This document shows, piece after piece, positions 53,101 to 64,000 of a stretch of 64,000 nucleotides of DNA (within the stretch, counting starts at the first letter, position 1; every line of letters begins with the position of its first letter). The DNA is from Apostichopus japonicus (lineage: Eukaryota > Echinodermata > Holothuroidea > Aspidochirotida > Stichopodidae): the NCBI RefSeq assembly GCF_037975245.1, contig NC_092580.1:10081001-10145000 (forward strand). The letters are read 5' to 3'. The position numbers were made by a program, and so were the translations under genes. The notes below the pieces were generated by a model that saw only the letters and a program-made list of their open reading frames with translations, was not told the DNA's origin and ran no database searches.

Positions 53101-56100
53101 AACTGAAAATCTGAAACAGGGTACAGTAGATGCCAAGGGTAGCATAGGAGTTAGGATTAGACCAGACAAAAGTAGTCAGATGGAAGGAATCAGAAGATGA
53201 AAGTTCAGAAATGAAAGGTTTCAATGTCATAACTGTGCAGGGGGTGGGTGGGGTTTGCAACAAGTCCATGGCCATCCACACCACGATATCATGATAATTT
53301 CCATGTAAGTCTATGCACAAATATAATGCAGTGGCGGAGCTAGGGGTATTGGTCAGAGGGGGGCTTTCGACACTATCTAAGCGGAGCGCCACCACAGGTT
53401 GGTGCTGAGCGTACAGAAATTTTTTGAGTAAAGATACTCCCTAGATCGCCGGAAATGAACACACTGATCATGGAGCAGCGTATAATGTACACTGCATGCC
53501 GACTGCATGCCGAAAATTTGGTGTTTATTACTATTTTAGCCACTGCACGTGGCGTATCGTCTTAAAATAGATCGAAAACCCCGTACAGTTCTTGGAAATA
53601 GTTTCGTACAACAGAAGTGCTGATATAAACCGAGACCCTGAAGGAAGCAGGCGGTCAATTGTCAAAGCTTACAACATTTTAACAAATTTACGGCTATTTT
53701 TTACAATTTGAAAAGTTTTGTATTAATGACTACGTTTGTTGTTATAATACCAATGGTTTGGACGTTTTTAATATATATCTGAACCATAATTTTTAGAGAA
53801 TCTTAAGCAATAGTCTCAGTGCAATACAGGAATAACTCAACCTAACAGGCCTACACACAGTGCCTACCGTAGCAAGCAGTGCTCAATAGTATTACAGTGA
53901 ATTAGTGTGTACATCACAATGGAAGCAGATCACACACGCTACGGGATTACCACTCAAATCATTTCAGAGTGTCAGACAGAGCCGTCATTAATCGACCCAT
54001 GCTCAACAAACTGCCGCGACCCCAATGGTGAACTAGCCAAGCATGTCGCCTGTGATTTCTGTGGTGTAGTATACCATCTCTTATGTGTTGGTTTGGAAAA
54101 ACAGCCTGTTAAAGGAGCGAAATCGAGATGGTTTTGTCAGGGATGCCTTAAAACTCCAGGCCTGCTTCAATCAACGCAGCACCAACTCAAAGAGGCATTA
54201 AGAACTATTATATCTCTGCAAGCTGAACTGGCGGAACTTTCAAGCCCAAGGCCAAGAAACACAGAGACTGGTAATGTACAATCAGATAACCAAAATAACA
54301 TAGACACTCCCGATCAAGTCCGCCATAACACCTACGCCGAATGTGTCTCATCTATACCTACACCACCACCCCAAGCCGTACGACCAGTAATGATAATCGA
54401 GGACTCTATTTTAAAACACGTATATGAGGATGATTTTACTGATGAGATCGTGAAGGTAAACTGCCTGCCGGGAGCCACTGTCAAGGACGTGAGAAACGCT
54501 CTTCTGGCTCAAAGGGAAGATTTACATACATTTAGTTATATTATAATTCATGTTGGAACGAACAATATTAACACACATAATCCAAATGTCAACGACATTT
54601 CTGCTGATTTCGAGGAGCTCATCACATCTATCCATCTACTGAACGGGCATAGACCAAGCATCTATATTTCGGGCCTGTCCGCGGAGTGATGATCATACGC
54701 CACAAATTATAGATTTGAACTCTCACCTGAAGGAACTCACCAATAAGCTGGATTGTAAGTTTTTAGACAATATGGTGTCGTTCACTTACGCAGATGGTGA
54801 AATCGACTTATCTTTATATCATGGCGATGGTGTACATCTCAACAGAAAAGGCACCGTTAAACTGATCAACAAACTAACGATCATAGGCCCCATCTGCATT
54901 CGAAAGAAGAGCTCAAAGATGGAGAATGCCCGGCATATGGGAGTTTCAAATCCCTCCCGCAACTTCTATAGTCAACACCGCTCAAATGGGACTATCCACA
55001 ACAACACGTCCAGATATGAACATAGGCAGCAACGGATGAGGGGTTTCACAAACAACGATCACCAACGTGAGTACCACCGTAGACCAAATCGCCATCCACG
55101 AACATCCAACTCATCTCGTCAAGATTGGCAGCGGGAATGCCACCGCAAAGAAAACCGCCAACCAGTTGCTGACCACTATAATCACCGCGGATGTTTCAAC
55201 TGTGGTGAACGCAACCATGTAGAGGCAAACTGCCGTCTCGAAAGGAGGATAGAATGCCATCACTGTTATCGACTCGGTCACAAGGCAAGCCACTGCTGGA
55301 ACCGATAAGATGCTGGCCAGAAGGAGCGTGCCGTCAGTATATCACCCACACCTAAACAATTTAATGTATTGGACAAATGTGACCATTTTATTTTGCCGTA
55401 TGAGGACCCACTCATGAGTGATGTAAGTCAAGATCTCCCAACTAATACAATACAACCCCAGAGTAAAGAAGGTAAATATGTAACTATAACTAAGGGTATC
55501 CAATTTGGATTTATAAACATCCAACACCTTCATCCTAAACTAGATCAAATCCCCACACTTATAAACAGAAATGGAAGGAATATTGATATATTTGGATGCT
55601 GCGAAACATTTTTAAACTATACTTATCAAAATCTGGAAATCACTGTTCCTCTATATAATACTATCCGTAGAGATAGATTAAATAAAGCTGGTGGGGGTAT
55701 TGCTATTTATATCAATGAAAACATTCCATTTAATAGGAGAAATGAGTTAGAATGTGATTATATTGAAGCCATATGGATTGAGCTTGTCTTACCATTTACC
55801 AAAAATATTTTAGTATGTGCTGTTTACCGTCCACCAAATTCCAGGGTTATATGGTTTGGTCATTGTCATGAAATGATTAGCAAGGCATATAGCTCATGCA
55901 TGGAGATAATAATGATCGGTGATTTTAATATTGATTATCTACACGCTAATATACCTTCATGTTGGAATGAGATAATTAGTCATTTTAACTTTAAACAATT
56001 AGTAAATATGCCAACTAGGGTGACGGAGCACACCGCCTCCATAATTGATCATATCTATGCAACTAATGAAAATCATATTTGTGATATAGATGTTCCAAAT

Positions 56101-59100
56101 ATTCGATTCAGTGATCATTTTCCAGTATATTTCAATTGGAAAAACAATCTTATGACAAGGCAGACTATTCCAAATTCTCATAAATCTGTTGTATACAGAT
56201 CAATTGATAATATAAATACGTCCTTGTTCTTTAATGATCTTCGTAGCTTTGATAGGACAAGAGGTGAATTGAGCTCTCCTGATGAAGCCCTTTCCAACTG
56301 GGAGAGAAGTTTGAAAAGAATACTAGATAAACATGCACCTAAGAAGCAAAAACGTATAAAACGAGAATCGCAACCCTCGTGGATCAATGCAACCATTTTG
56401 AATGCGATGAAAAGCCGCGACTCTGCAAAACAAAATGAACCTGACTTATATCGATTCTGGCGCAACAAGGTAAGATGTCTTATACGATCTGCAAAGCAAA
56501 ATTATTTCAAAAAGGAAATTTCAAAGAATGTTGGTAACACAAAGGAGATCTGGAAGATTTTAAAAAATGTTCAATCAATGAACCATGACACCAACAACGA
56601 AGGCCCCAGTATACTTAAGAGTTGACGATTAGAACATTACTGGAAATGCTAATATAGTAGAAATTCATACTTCACTTCAGTAGCAAGAAGCTACACTGAC
56701 ACAACTCATTCAAACTTTGATAGTTCGTCTATTGAAAGACATCTGTCCTAAAATTCCTCCAGATGAAACATTCGAAATTCCATGTATATCTGAAAATTTT
56801 GTATGCAAATATTTAACTACTCTTGATGCCTCCAAAGCAACAGGAGTTGATGAACAGAGTGCTAAAGTTTTAAAAATGAGCGGCACCCATATATATGCAA
56901 GTATTACTCGTATTATAAACATAAGTATTAGGACAAATACATTTCCATCTAGATGGAAAGTCGCAAAGGTAATACCCATTTTCAAGAGTACTTCACGACA
57001 AGATTTATCGAATTATCGACCAATTTCTATTCTCCCTGTTTTGTCCAAAATTTTGGAAAAACATGTTCATATTGCTCTTACTAGTTTCTTAAAGCAATTT
57101 GATTTATTAGAAAATGCGCAATCTGGCTTCAGATTGAAGCACTCATGCGAAACTGCTCTATTACATGTCATGGATTTATGGATGGAAGCAATTGATAAAG
57201 GAGAACTGACTGGGGCTGTTCTATTGGACCTCAGGAAAGCGTTTGATTTAGTAAATCATGATAATCTGATAAAAAAGTTGAAATTATACCAGTTTTCAGG
57301 TGCTACTATTGAATGGTTTAAGTCGTACTTAATGAACAGAAGTCAGTATGTCGTCATGAAAGGGACTGCGTCCTCATGTATGAATATTAGTAATGGCGTT
57401 CCACAAGGGTCAATCTTAGGACCACTCTTATTTTTAATCTACATTAATGATTTTAGCCTATGTTTAACTCACTGCAAAGCCGACATGTATGCAGATGATA
57501 CTACTTTCCACATTACAAGCTCCAATGTTGAATCTCTTCAAAGCAAGTTGAATTTTGATGCTAAAAATGTTTCCAATTGGTGCAAGAATAATAAAATGGC
57601 AATCAATACTAATAAAACCAAATCAATGTTAATATGTTCCAAACAACGCTATGATAATCTACGAGGACAAAGAAATATTTCTGTCAAGATGAATGATATC
57701 GTATTAGAGAATTCTGATACAGAAAAACTTTTAGGAGTCAGAATTGATGCTCACCTGACATGGCAAGCTCAGATTGATTATTTAAGTAGTACTATTAGTA
57801 CAAGATTAGCTCTGTTACGAAGGATTAAACAGTATATAGACACTCCCATGTGCATTCTTTATTATAATGGATACATTCTTCCAATACTTGACTACTGCTG
57901 TCTAGTTTGGGGAACTACCACTGCCCATAATACCGATAGAATTATTAAATTATGTATAGAAGATTAACCATGGTTTTCAAGTCAATTAATGATCAAGGAC
58001 CGGAGTACATGAACGAGATGTTTAAACCAGTTACGAACATTCATAATCATAATTTAAGATCCTCTACTGCACGTAACCTGCACATTACAGGCGGACACAC
58101 TCATTTTTATAACAACCGTTTTTCATGCATTGCCGCAAAAGACTGGAACAAACTAGATCAAAGAGTAAAATCAGCAAGAAATCTTAACCATTTTAAATGC
58201 CTTGTATCTGATATTGTTTAGGCCTACTTCACTTTTATTTTTACCAAATTTCTTAATTTTCTTTACTCTGTACACGTTCTTTAAATATTTTTTTTTTAAA
58301 AACTATTTTATTAAGCATTTTTAATGTATTTACGACTTCTTAAATCTTCATACTTTTTATATTATTATATGTCTTTTTAAAAACTATTTTTTATAATATG
58401 TCTTTTTAAAAACTATTTTTTTAAAAAACTATTTTATTAAGCATTATTAATGTATTTATGACTTCTTAAATTTTCATACTTTTTATATTATTATATGTCT
58501 TATCAGAGGGCCTCGTGGAAGATTAGCTATTGCTAAACGAGCTACCCTCTTAAAATAAAGTTGAAATAAAATAAAATATTAAAGACCGCAGTTAGAGCAT
58601 TTTTTAAAAAGTCAATAATCACGAATAGGTAAAATAGCAACAAAAAAAAAAAAAGAAAGTAAAATATGTAGTAAAATAAATAGTAAAATAGAATAAGGTA
58701 AATAGCTGAAAAGGGCGCCAGCAGTCCATTTGAGTCCGTCAGGGGGGGGGGCATCCGCCCCCTGACTGTATGGAGGCTCCGCCACTGATATAATGATCAC
58801 CTTCTGTATAAGTTGTTCACACCAATGAATCAGCTTACCTTGACCATAGCAGCTTCCACTGAGCAGTCCTTCTCTCCAGGTCTATCTAACATACCAGCTG
58901 TTAAGTAAGCCATACTCTCCATTGCATAAGCAGTCACTGTCATTTGGGCTATCTTCTCTTGGATCAGACCAAAGTCCTTCAGTTTCGTATTGAACTGTTT
59001 CCTGTTTGTAGCGTGTTCGGTAACTTGGGCTAAATAAACACACAAAATACATCAAGTAAAGTTAGTGCGCTTTGTTTTGAAGGAGTTTAGGGTCTTGTGA

Positions 59101-62100
59101 TCTTTAATTTACTACTACAGTCTTTCTGATCTTGGCAAAACTGGAAGGAGTGCCCCAAATAGCTTCTCCAGATACAACCTACAGTATTGGATTTTTATCC
59201 CAAATTTCACAAGCATATTAAAAGTCACAGCAAGTTTGCCACCGATTATTAACTGACTGAATAAATCATTTTTCTATGCATGTGCTACATGAAATCTAAA
59301 TACCACACATGATTTGGTATCCTAACACAACCATGGATATGCATCTGTTCTCCCAAATACTACTGCATATTATACAGTTGTGTTGCAAATGTATAATTCT
59401 ACTGCAGCTACAAGCAAAAATGTTATCATATGAGGTAGTGATTTTTGACAACAGTTGGTCATGAATCTGACTGCAGATCTACACAAACATTAAAAGCTGG
59501 AAGGCTCAGGCACAGACTACACAAAGCACTCTACAGCCAATTTCAAAACCCTTTCATTCACTGAGACGTACTATTCTTTAACTACACACTCCTCAATGTC
59601 TAAAACTTAATATTTGTTTTGGTTCGGTTAGCTGCGAAAGGAGGGGGAGGGGGGGCGTGAGGTGTTTTGGTTGGTTGGGAGGGGGCAAAGCAGAAATCCA
59701 AAAAATTACCTTTTAAATCACTTAGCAATATCTAGCCTGCTAAGTGTTAAAAAAATACTGTTGACTTTCACAACTATCACTGAGGCGTACTATTCTTTAA
59801 CTACACACTCCTCAATGCCTAAAACTTAATATTTGTTTTGGTTCGGTTAGCTGCGAAAGGAGGGGGGAGGGGGAGGGGGCGTGAGGTGTTTTGGTTGGTT
59901 GGGAGGGGGCAAAGCAGAAATCCAAAAAATTACCTTTTATATCACTTAGCAATTTCTAGCCTGCTAAGTGTTAAAAAAATACTGTTGACTTTCACAACTC
60001 TCATCACTCAAGACACAGACATATAATGTAGACACTTACCAACCATCCGTCGAATCATGCCTGACCCAGAACTACCCATGCTGAAGCGGCCGCTGTTCAG
60101 GATGTTCATAGCCAGCTTGAATCCACTCCCTACCTCACCAAGAACATTCTCAATAGGAACTGGAGTGTCCTCAAAGTGAACTTCACAAGCTGAAAAATAT
60201 TCAAATTGAAATTGTAAGTCAGTACAATAGAATACACAGGTATATTTGAGATGTACTGTCGTAGAGTTCCAGAAAGTTCACCAAATGTCATTCAGTATAG
60301 CCATAAATGAGTTTGCAATATTTTAAACCAAGACACTTTCTTGCAATATTCCTCAAATGACTGGTAACTAGCCAGTAATTCATGATTCACATTCAATTCC
60401 AGCAATTTTGTCTCTCACACACCACTTAAATTTAAAGTTCTCAGCATCAACATCTTAAAAGAAGCCATTTTTTATTTGGTCATCAACTTGGAAATCATTT
60501 CTTGGCTGACATAAACTCTGTTTTTATACTCACTGTTTGATCCTCTGATGCCAAGCTTGTCCTCTGGTTTGCCACTTGTGATTCCTCCAAAGGCTCTCTC
60601 GACTATAAACCCCGTGATCTTGTCTTGCTTCTCTCCCTGTTGATTCGTTAGAAATAAGAGGCGATACATTGCACATTAATGTGAGACCAAGATTGCATAT
60701 CATAAAATCAAAATTTTACAGATCGGATTTTGTTGTGGGATGCTTTACTTACAAGAGTCAAGTCAATATGATGTGAATCAGTCCACCTGAAATAAAATGT
60801 TAACGAGTCTGACCTCCTAAACCTATACACATTTATTAGGCCTCAGCCCTTGTGACAGGAACACTGTTGATACTTATCTGCGCTGATAAACTGACATGAT
60901 TGGCTTGTCTAATCTACAGCAGAATTTTGACTACTGGGCTGTGACTGCTGAAAATACAAAGTGCCCAAACATTTCACCACACGCGTACATGAAAATGTGA
61001 CCAACGTTGGGAAATGTCCTCATATAGCCCAAAATTTGGAGAAATATTTGTGAACTGATAGTAGAGTTTTATGACCTTTGTTCATGATCCTCTCTCTAAA
61101 GTTCCAGAGCGTATGAAGAAACTGAAATCATCAAGTAGAATCACCAAGAAATTCAGTTTCTTCGTTTAGCTCGACTAGGTGGATTATACCTCCGATGAAA
61201 TTTGTGGAAATACGAAAGGAAAGAATTATATCTGTCCTTGTAGATGATACTCACTGAATCATTAATAATATGTGAGAGCAAAGGGGAAGGTGGTAATGAA
61301 GTGAAGAAAGAGACAAATGTTAGTTAATATGGTAATGCTGGTTGAGCACTGAGCAGACATTCGTCCTCAATGACATCATCTTAGTCAGCTGATCACACGA
61401 ATCGTATCATCTCCCTATCATTAATAATATGTGAGACCAGAGGGGAAGGTGGTAATGAAGTAAATAAAGAGACAGACAAATGTTGGTTAATTAAGTAATT
61501 AAGTAATTCTGGCTGAGCAGACATTCTTCCTCAATGACATCATCTTTGTCAGCTGATGACACGGATCGTATCATCTCCATACGGTTGTCTAAACCACCCG
61601 TAAGCAGACAAGGTGTTACATGCTGTTAGATGAACTTTAAATGATCATAGATCAGTCTGTCTTTCTTTTTTTCTAGTAGAGAAAGAAAAATTTCCAACTT
61701 ACTTTTTCATTGGTCACTTCTGTTCTTGCAAAGACAGTGAATACATCAGCAATACCACCATTTGAGATCCAAATCTGCGAGAATATAACAAAACAAAAAA
61801 GACATATTAAAAACATAAATATACCTCATCGTGCCTTATTAACAAACTTGTTTCTGGATGGTGACGATGCAGTACAGTAGTTGAAAGCTCTGACTCAACT
61901 TTTGGTAAATATGGCCAGGGATATCACGAATGCATTTTAATAGAGTAGAAACCTTCCATATATGCTTCAGACAGTGTACAATAATAGTTTCATATGACTT
62001 AGTTATGGATATCATACCTTGCCACCATTCAGGTGGAAATGTTTCCCATCTGGACTGAGAGTAGCTCTGGTCTGGATGGATGCTGCATCGCTTCCACTGT

Positions 62101-63478
62101 AGGATAATATAAGAAGAGATTATAGTCCCTGTCATATTAAAACACCACCTTCTACATACTGCATATTCATATGTCCATTTCAGTGCTGATACATATGCAA
62201 AATCAAATTGAGTATGTAGATACTGGTAAAATGGGGTTAAGGAGACATTAGGAGGAATACAATACCAGACTTTTTGTTCACAAACATATTAAGTGTCATT
62301 CTTCTATCATGAAAGCAACCAGAATCATCTCATTTGGAGACAAATCATTTTGGCCTGACATGAAACTGTAGAGCGAGAAAGACAAGCTGTAAACATACTG
62401 AATATTCAGCAAGGCTGCCCTGTCTTTAAACTCTTCACAAGTTTCCGTGGCGACCTTCATATCCGATGTCAGTGGCGGCCTGACATTTCACTTACTGTAG
62501 CCTGTACAAATCTTTTGCTATAAATGATGGTAATATGTCAGGTACAACCGCATTATGTACACAAGTATCAACTTTTGATGCAGACCTTGATGGTTCCGTC
62601 AGACAGAATGCTGCGACTAATTCTCCTGTGGCAAGTCTTGGTAAGTATTTCTGCTTTTGTGCTTCGTTTCCAGCGATCAGGATACCCTGTTCAACGAAGA
62701 TGATACAACAATTAATGTCGAGTGAGAAGAAACGGGACATTAAACATAAATCGTATTACACAATCGAGTGACATCGACAGAAGTTCCAAACCAGAAAGGT
62801 CTAAAATGTGTCAGGAATGAGTGTCTAGTCATTTTACTATTTCGAGCATTACGATTGTCTAGACTAAATGAAGAAATCAAATCTCCATAGTAATTTTGTT
62901 CCTAAACATTTTAAAACAAAATCTGAAACTTTCTTCCATGTAGCCTCTCCTACTGTATCCTTCCAAAGTTGCATTGAAATGTCAACAAATACCCCCGGAA
63001 AGAATCTTGTACGAGATGTTCAATATTTGTAAACGAACATTTACTTTAAACATACAATTAACGATGTATTGTCTGTGTCAATTTTCTAACCTACAGCAAT
63101 ACAACAGAAGATGTACCTGCCCTTTATAACAATAATATTATAAGCATCTAGGCACATGTATAATTGTCATAAGGGCTATGGAGGATAACTACCAACTAAC
63201 TGTACCTTTTGGTGCAAGAAGAGAAACCTTTTGAGTTCATAGAAACCTTGTTGGATCAAGGAATTTGGAACTACAAAATTCAATATTTAATTTCTGCTGT
63301 ATATAAATCTGTGTATATCAGGGAGTGCATGGTTGGGGATTATACTGCATGGATTTTAGGTCATACAGTACCTTCAAACCAATGGCTTGGTGAGCTGCCA
63401 GAGTGACACCGATCGCACCATCTTGAGCTGTGATTTCGGCGATTCTTGCATATTTGGTGTTGTTCAGGTTCAACCCGC
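50119..63478 (-). CDS. ACAD9: Acyl-CoA dehydrogenase family member 9, last 12 exons (5' end outside window)
   Basis: Mitochondrial flavoprotein with acyl-CoA dehydrogenase activity and a main role in assembling respiratory complex I. Exons: 63372-63478, 62586-62686, 62018-62096, 61703-61774, 60534-60636, 60040-60189, 58839-59029, 52902-53110, 52272-52404, 51133-51210, 50689-50890, 50119-50216. Phases chain without a break and give ~506 residues of the usual ~620; the N-terminus and targeting peptide are missing at the right edge. Seen: [32 protein letters not shown] (flavin/substrate region), [39 protein letters not shown], then [20 protein letters not shown] and [12 protein letters not shown]. 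The Glu of that last motif corresponds to the catalytic base. The DYPYER block and the C-terminal domain ([20 protein letters not shown]) favour ACAD9 over the related very-long-chain enzyme. The donor of exon 62586-62686 (AG|GTCTGC) is weak but the phase requires it. Confidence 0.94.
53907..55308 (+). pseudogene. LINE ORF1: PHD finger, SGNH esterase-like domain, CCHC knuckles (frameshifted)
   Basis: Starts at ATG 53907. Residues ~30-80 have PHD-type Cys/His spacing ([12 protein letters not shown] and WFCQGC). Residues ~165-260 carry SGNH hydrolase blocks: a DSIL serine block, HVGTNN, and in the second part GDGVHLN. The first block reads IIEDS where families usually have a Gly before Asp, so the oxyanion region may be altered. 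A stop at 54687-54689 follows a small indel; the frame continues from 54715 to 55308. Two zinc knuckles ([28 protein letters not shown]) end the ORF. Esterase-bearing ORF1 is known in several CR1-clade LINEs and is thought to help ORF1p handle RNA or membranes. Confidence 0.85.
55369..58221 (+). pseudogene. LINE ORF2: endonuclease and reverse transcriptase (broken in two places)
   Basis: Starts near 55369, ~60 bases after ORF1. Endonuclease motifs: [34 protein letters not shown]. Reverse transcriptase motifs: [49 protein letters not shown], and YADD at the catalytic site, all intact. The frame is broken by a TGA at about 56623 with a frame change before 56717. It breaks again near 57955, where the copy also seems to lack a short piece of the C-terminal domain. 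The remaining C-terminal part runs 57952-58221. The product would prime reverse transcription on nicked target DNA; this copy should not make an active enzyme. Confidence 0.9.
58297..58500. repeat. Direct duplication in the LINE 3' UTR
   Basis: Two ~80-bp copies (about 58297-58377 and 58424-58500) sharing AAAACTATTTTATTAAGCAT and GACTTCTTAAAT, joined by a third partial copy of TATGTCTTTTTAAAAACTAT. Confidence 0.75.
59561..59999. repeat. 219-bp tandem duplication in ACAD9 intron
   Basis: Copy 1 (59561-59779) and copy 2 (59780-59999) are nearly identical, including the G-rich block GGTGTTTTGGTTGGTTGGGA. The main differences are in the poly-G length and a few substitutions, so the duplication is recent. 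Confidence 0.92.
61260..61580. repeat. ~159-bp tandem duplication in ACAD9 intron
   Basis: Two copies (61260-61418, 61419-about 61580) share CATTAATAATATGTGAGA, GGGGAAGGTGGTAATGAAGT and CAATGACATCATCTT, with about 10 percent divergence and small indels. Confidence 0.85.
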
Positions 63479-64000
63479 CTGTGATGAAATGAACATTTAC
63501 TTCATAGGTACCATATGCTTCTACTCAGCATGTTACACTGGATTAGTATGCAGAGTATTATTTTATTCATTGCTACATGTATGTAAACATCACTGTAAAT
63601 TTGTGTATCGAACCCGGAACCTCTCGATGGCTAAGCAGTATTGCAAGTTCATACTGTAAGTGTAAGGCAACACTTGAAAAATTTGCCCGAGAAATTACTT
63701 ACTATATTAAAGTTCTATATTTAACTTTCAGAAGGTAAAAGTTAGTTCAGATTCTACAGGCATTTTAAGAGCTGCACCAGCAACTTATCACATTTGAGTT
63801 AATATCTTTGGCACAACCTTTTTAAATAACATCACTTTAAAACAAAAACTAGGCCTGTCCATCTTCTTTTTTTCTAATTTTTGGATAACTAAGTTAACTG
63901 CTTTCCATTTCTTTTTTTTTAACAAAACCTTTTTGATCCTGTTTAAACTGTTCAGGTTCTTACATTTTTTAACCAAACCAAACCACCCCCCCAGATTTGC
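63479..64000. other. ACAD9 intron sequence at window edge
   Basis: Upstream of the first visible ACAD9 exon. No further exon was recognised before the edge; ends in T-rich sequence and a C run. Confidence 0.5.
63608..63650 (-). repeat. tRNA-like B-box fragment
   Basis: On the minus strand AGAGGTTCCGGGTTCGATAC has the form of a tRNA variable loop plus T-arm (B box GGTTCGATAC). No complementary acceptor stem is visible, so it is probably a SINE remnant, not a tRNA gene. Confidence 0.35.

Larger units (their letters stand above)
53500..58577 (+). mobile_element. Nearly full-length CR1-like LINE (non-LTR retrotransposon), nested
   Basis: Two-ORF element on the plus strand, antisense to ACAD9. 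ORF1 has a PHD finger, SGNH-hydrolase-like domain and zinc knuckles; ORF2 has an apurinic-type endonuclease and reverse transcriptase. This combination and the RT motif style place it in the CR1/L2 group. It ends in an A/T-rich tail (AAGTTGAAATAAAATAAAAT, to ~58577). The 5' boundary is uncertain (between ~53400 and 53900). Reading-frame breaks mark it as inactive but fairly young. Confidence 0.88.
53329..58787. mobile_element. hAT-type element split by a nested LINE, exact 8-bp target duplication
   Basis: Ends are CAGTGGCGGAGC (53329-53340) and its exact reverse complement (58776-58787), flanked by identical ATATAATG copies (53321-53328 and 58788-58795). Short inverted ends plus an 8-bp duplication are diagnostic of hAT. 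No hAT transposase; the interior is occupied by the CR1-like LINE. The host part is probably about 53329-53500 plus 58578-58787. The element makes up 95 percent of the ACAD9 intron between exons 58839-59029 and 52902-53110. Its right end is ~50 bases from the splice donor. Confidence 0.9.

Noticed and set aside
54687-54689. Two separate LINE genes instead of one broken ORF1
   Set aside because: The SGNH domain is continuous across the break, its last block (GDGVHLN) lying after the frame change, so this is a frameshift in one ORF.

Overview
This is a 64 kb window of an AT-rich animal nuclear genome with multi-exon genes, GT-AG introns, G/C mononucleotide runs and abundant transposons. The gene sequences, a sea-urchin-TU-like foldback transposon and echinoderm-style short repeats suggest a marine invertebrate deuterostome, most likely an echinoderm. 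The phylum is an inference; the sequence alone does not prove it.

Three conserved eukaryotic genes give the layout. (1) The tRNA nuclear export receptor exportin-T (XPOT) runs on the minus strand from 39240 down to about 3148 in 20 exons. Nineteen join in frame with clear family similarity; the last is tentative. (2) Ribosomal protein L18a (RPL18A, eL20) runs on the plus strand from 41071 to 46774 in 5 exons. It is complete at 176 residues and is divergent from XPOT across a 1.8 kb spacer. (3) The mitochondrial acyl-CoA dehydrogenase and complex I assembly factor ACAD9 lies on the minus strand, 63478 to 50119. Its last 12 exons are present; the 5' exons lie beyond the right edge. The genes are not an operon. 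XPOT and RPL18A both serve translation supply (tRNA export, ribosome), whereas ACAD9 is mitochondrial.

Most remaining structure is mobile DNA inside introns. XPOT intron 2 holds a nest: an outer 7.4 kb inverted-repeat element (30099-37517, TA-flanked) ending about 20 bases from a splice donor. It encloses a 3772-bp foldback transposon (31311-35082) with an exact 10-bp target duplication, arms of about 0.8-1.1 kb built of ~145-bp units, hairpin ends and a core of ~180-bp tandem repeats. A second AT-rich foldback lies at about 35.55-36.32 kb. An ACAD9 intron is almost entirely a hAT-type element (53329-58787, exact 8-bp target duplication) into which a nearly full-length CR1-like LINE has inserted. 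A smaller hAT element sits in RPL18A intron 4. Several 150-250 bp snapback elements are scattered about, two of them with telomere-like cores. Tandem duplications of ~219 bp and ~159 bp lie in ACAD9 introns.

No rRNA, CRISPR array, or other convincing complete gene was found. One short ORF at 47611-47829 looks coding-like but was not identified. No complete transposase gene was recognised, so the DNA transposons appear non-autonomous.
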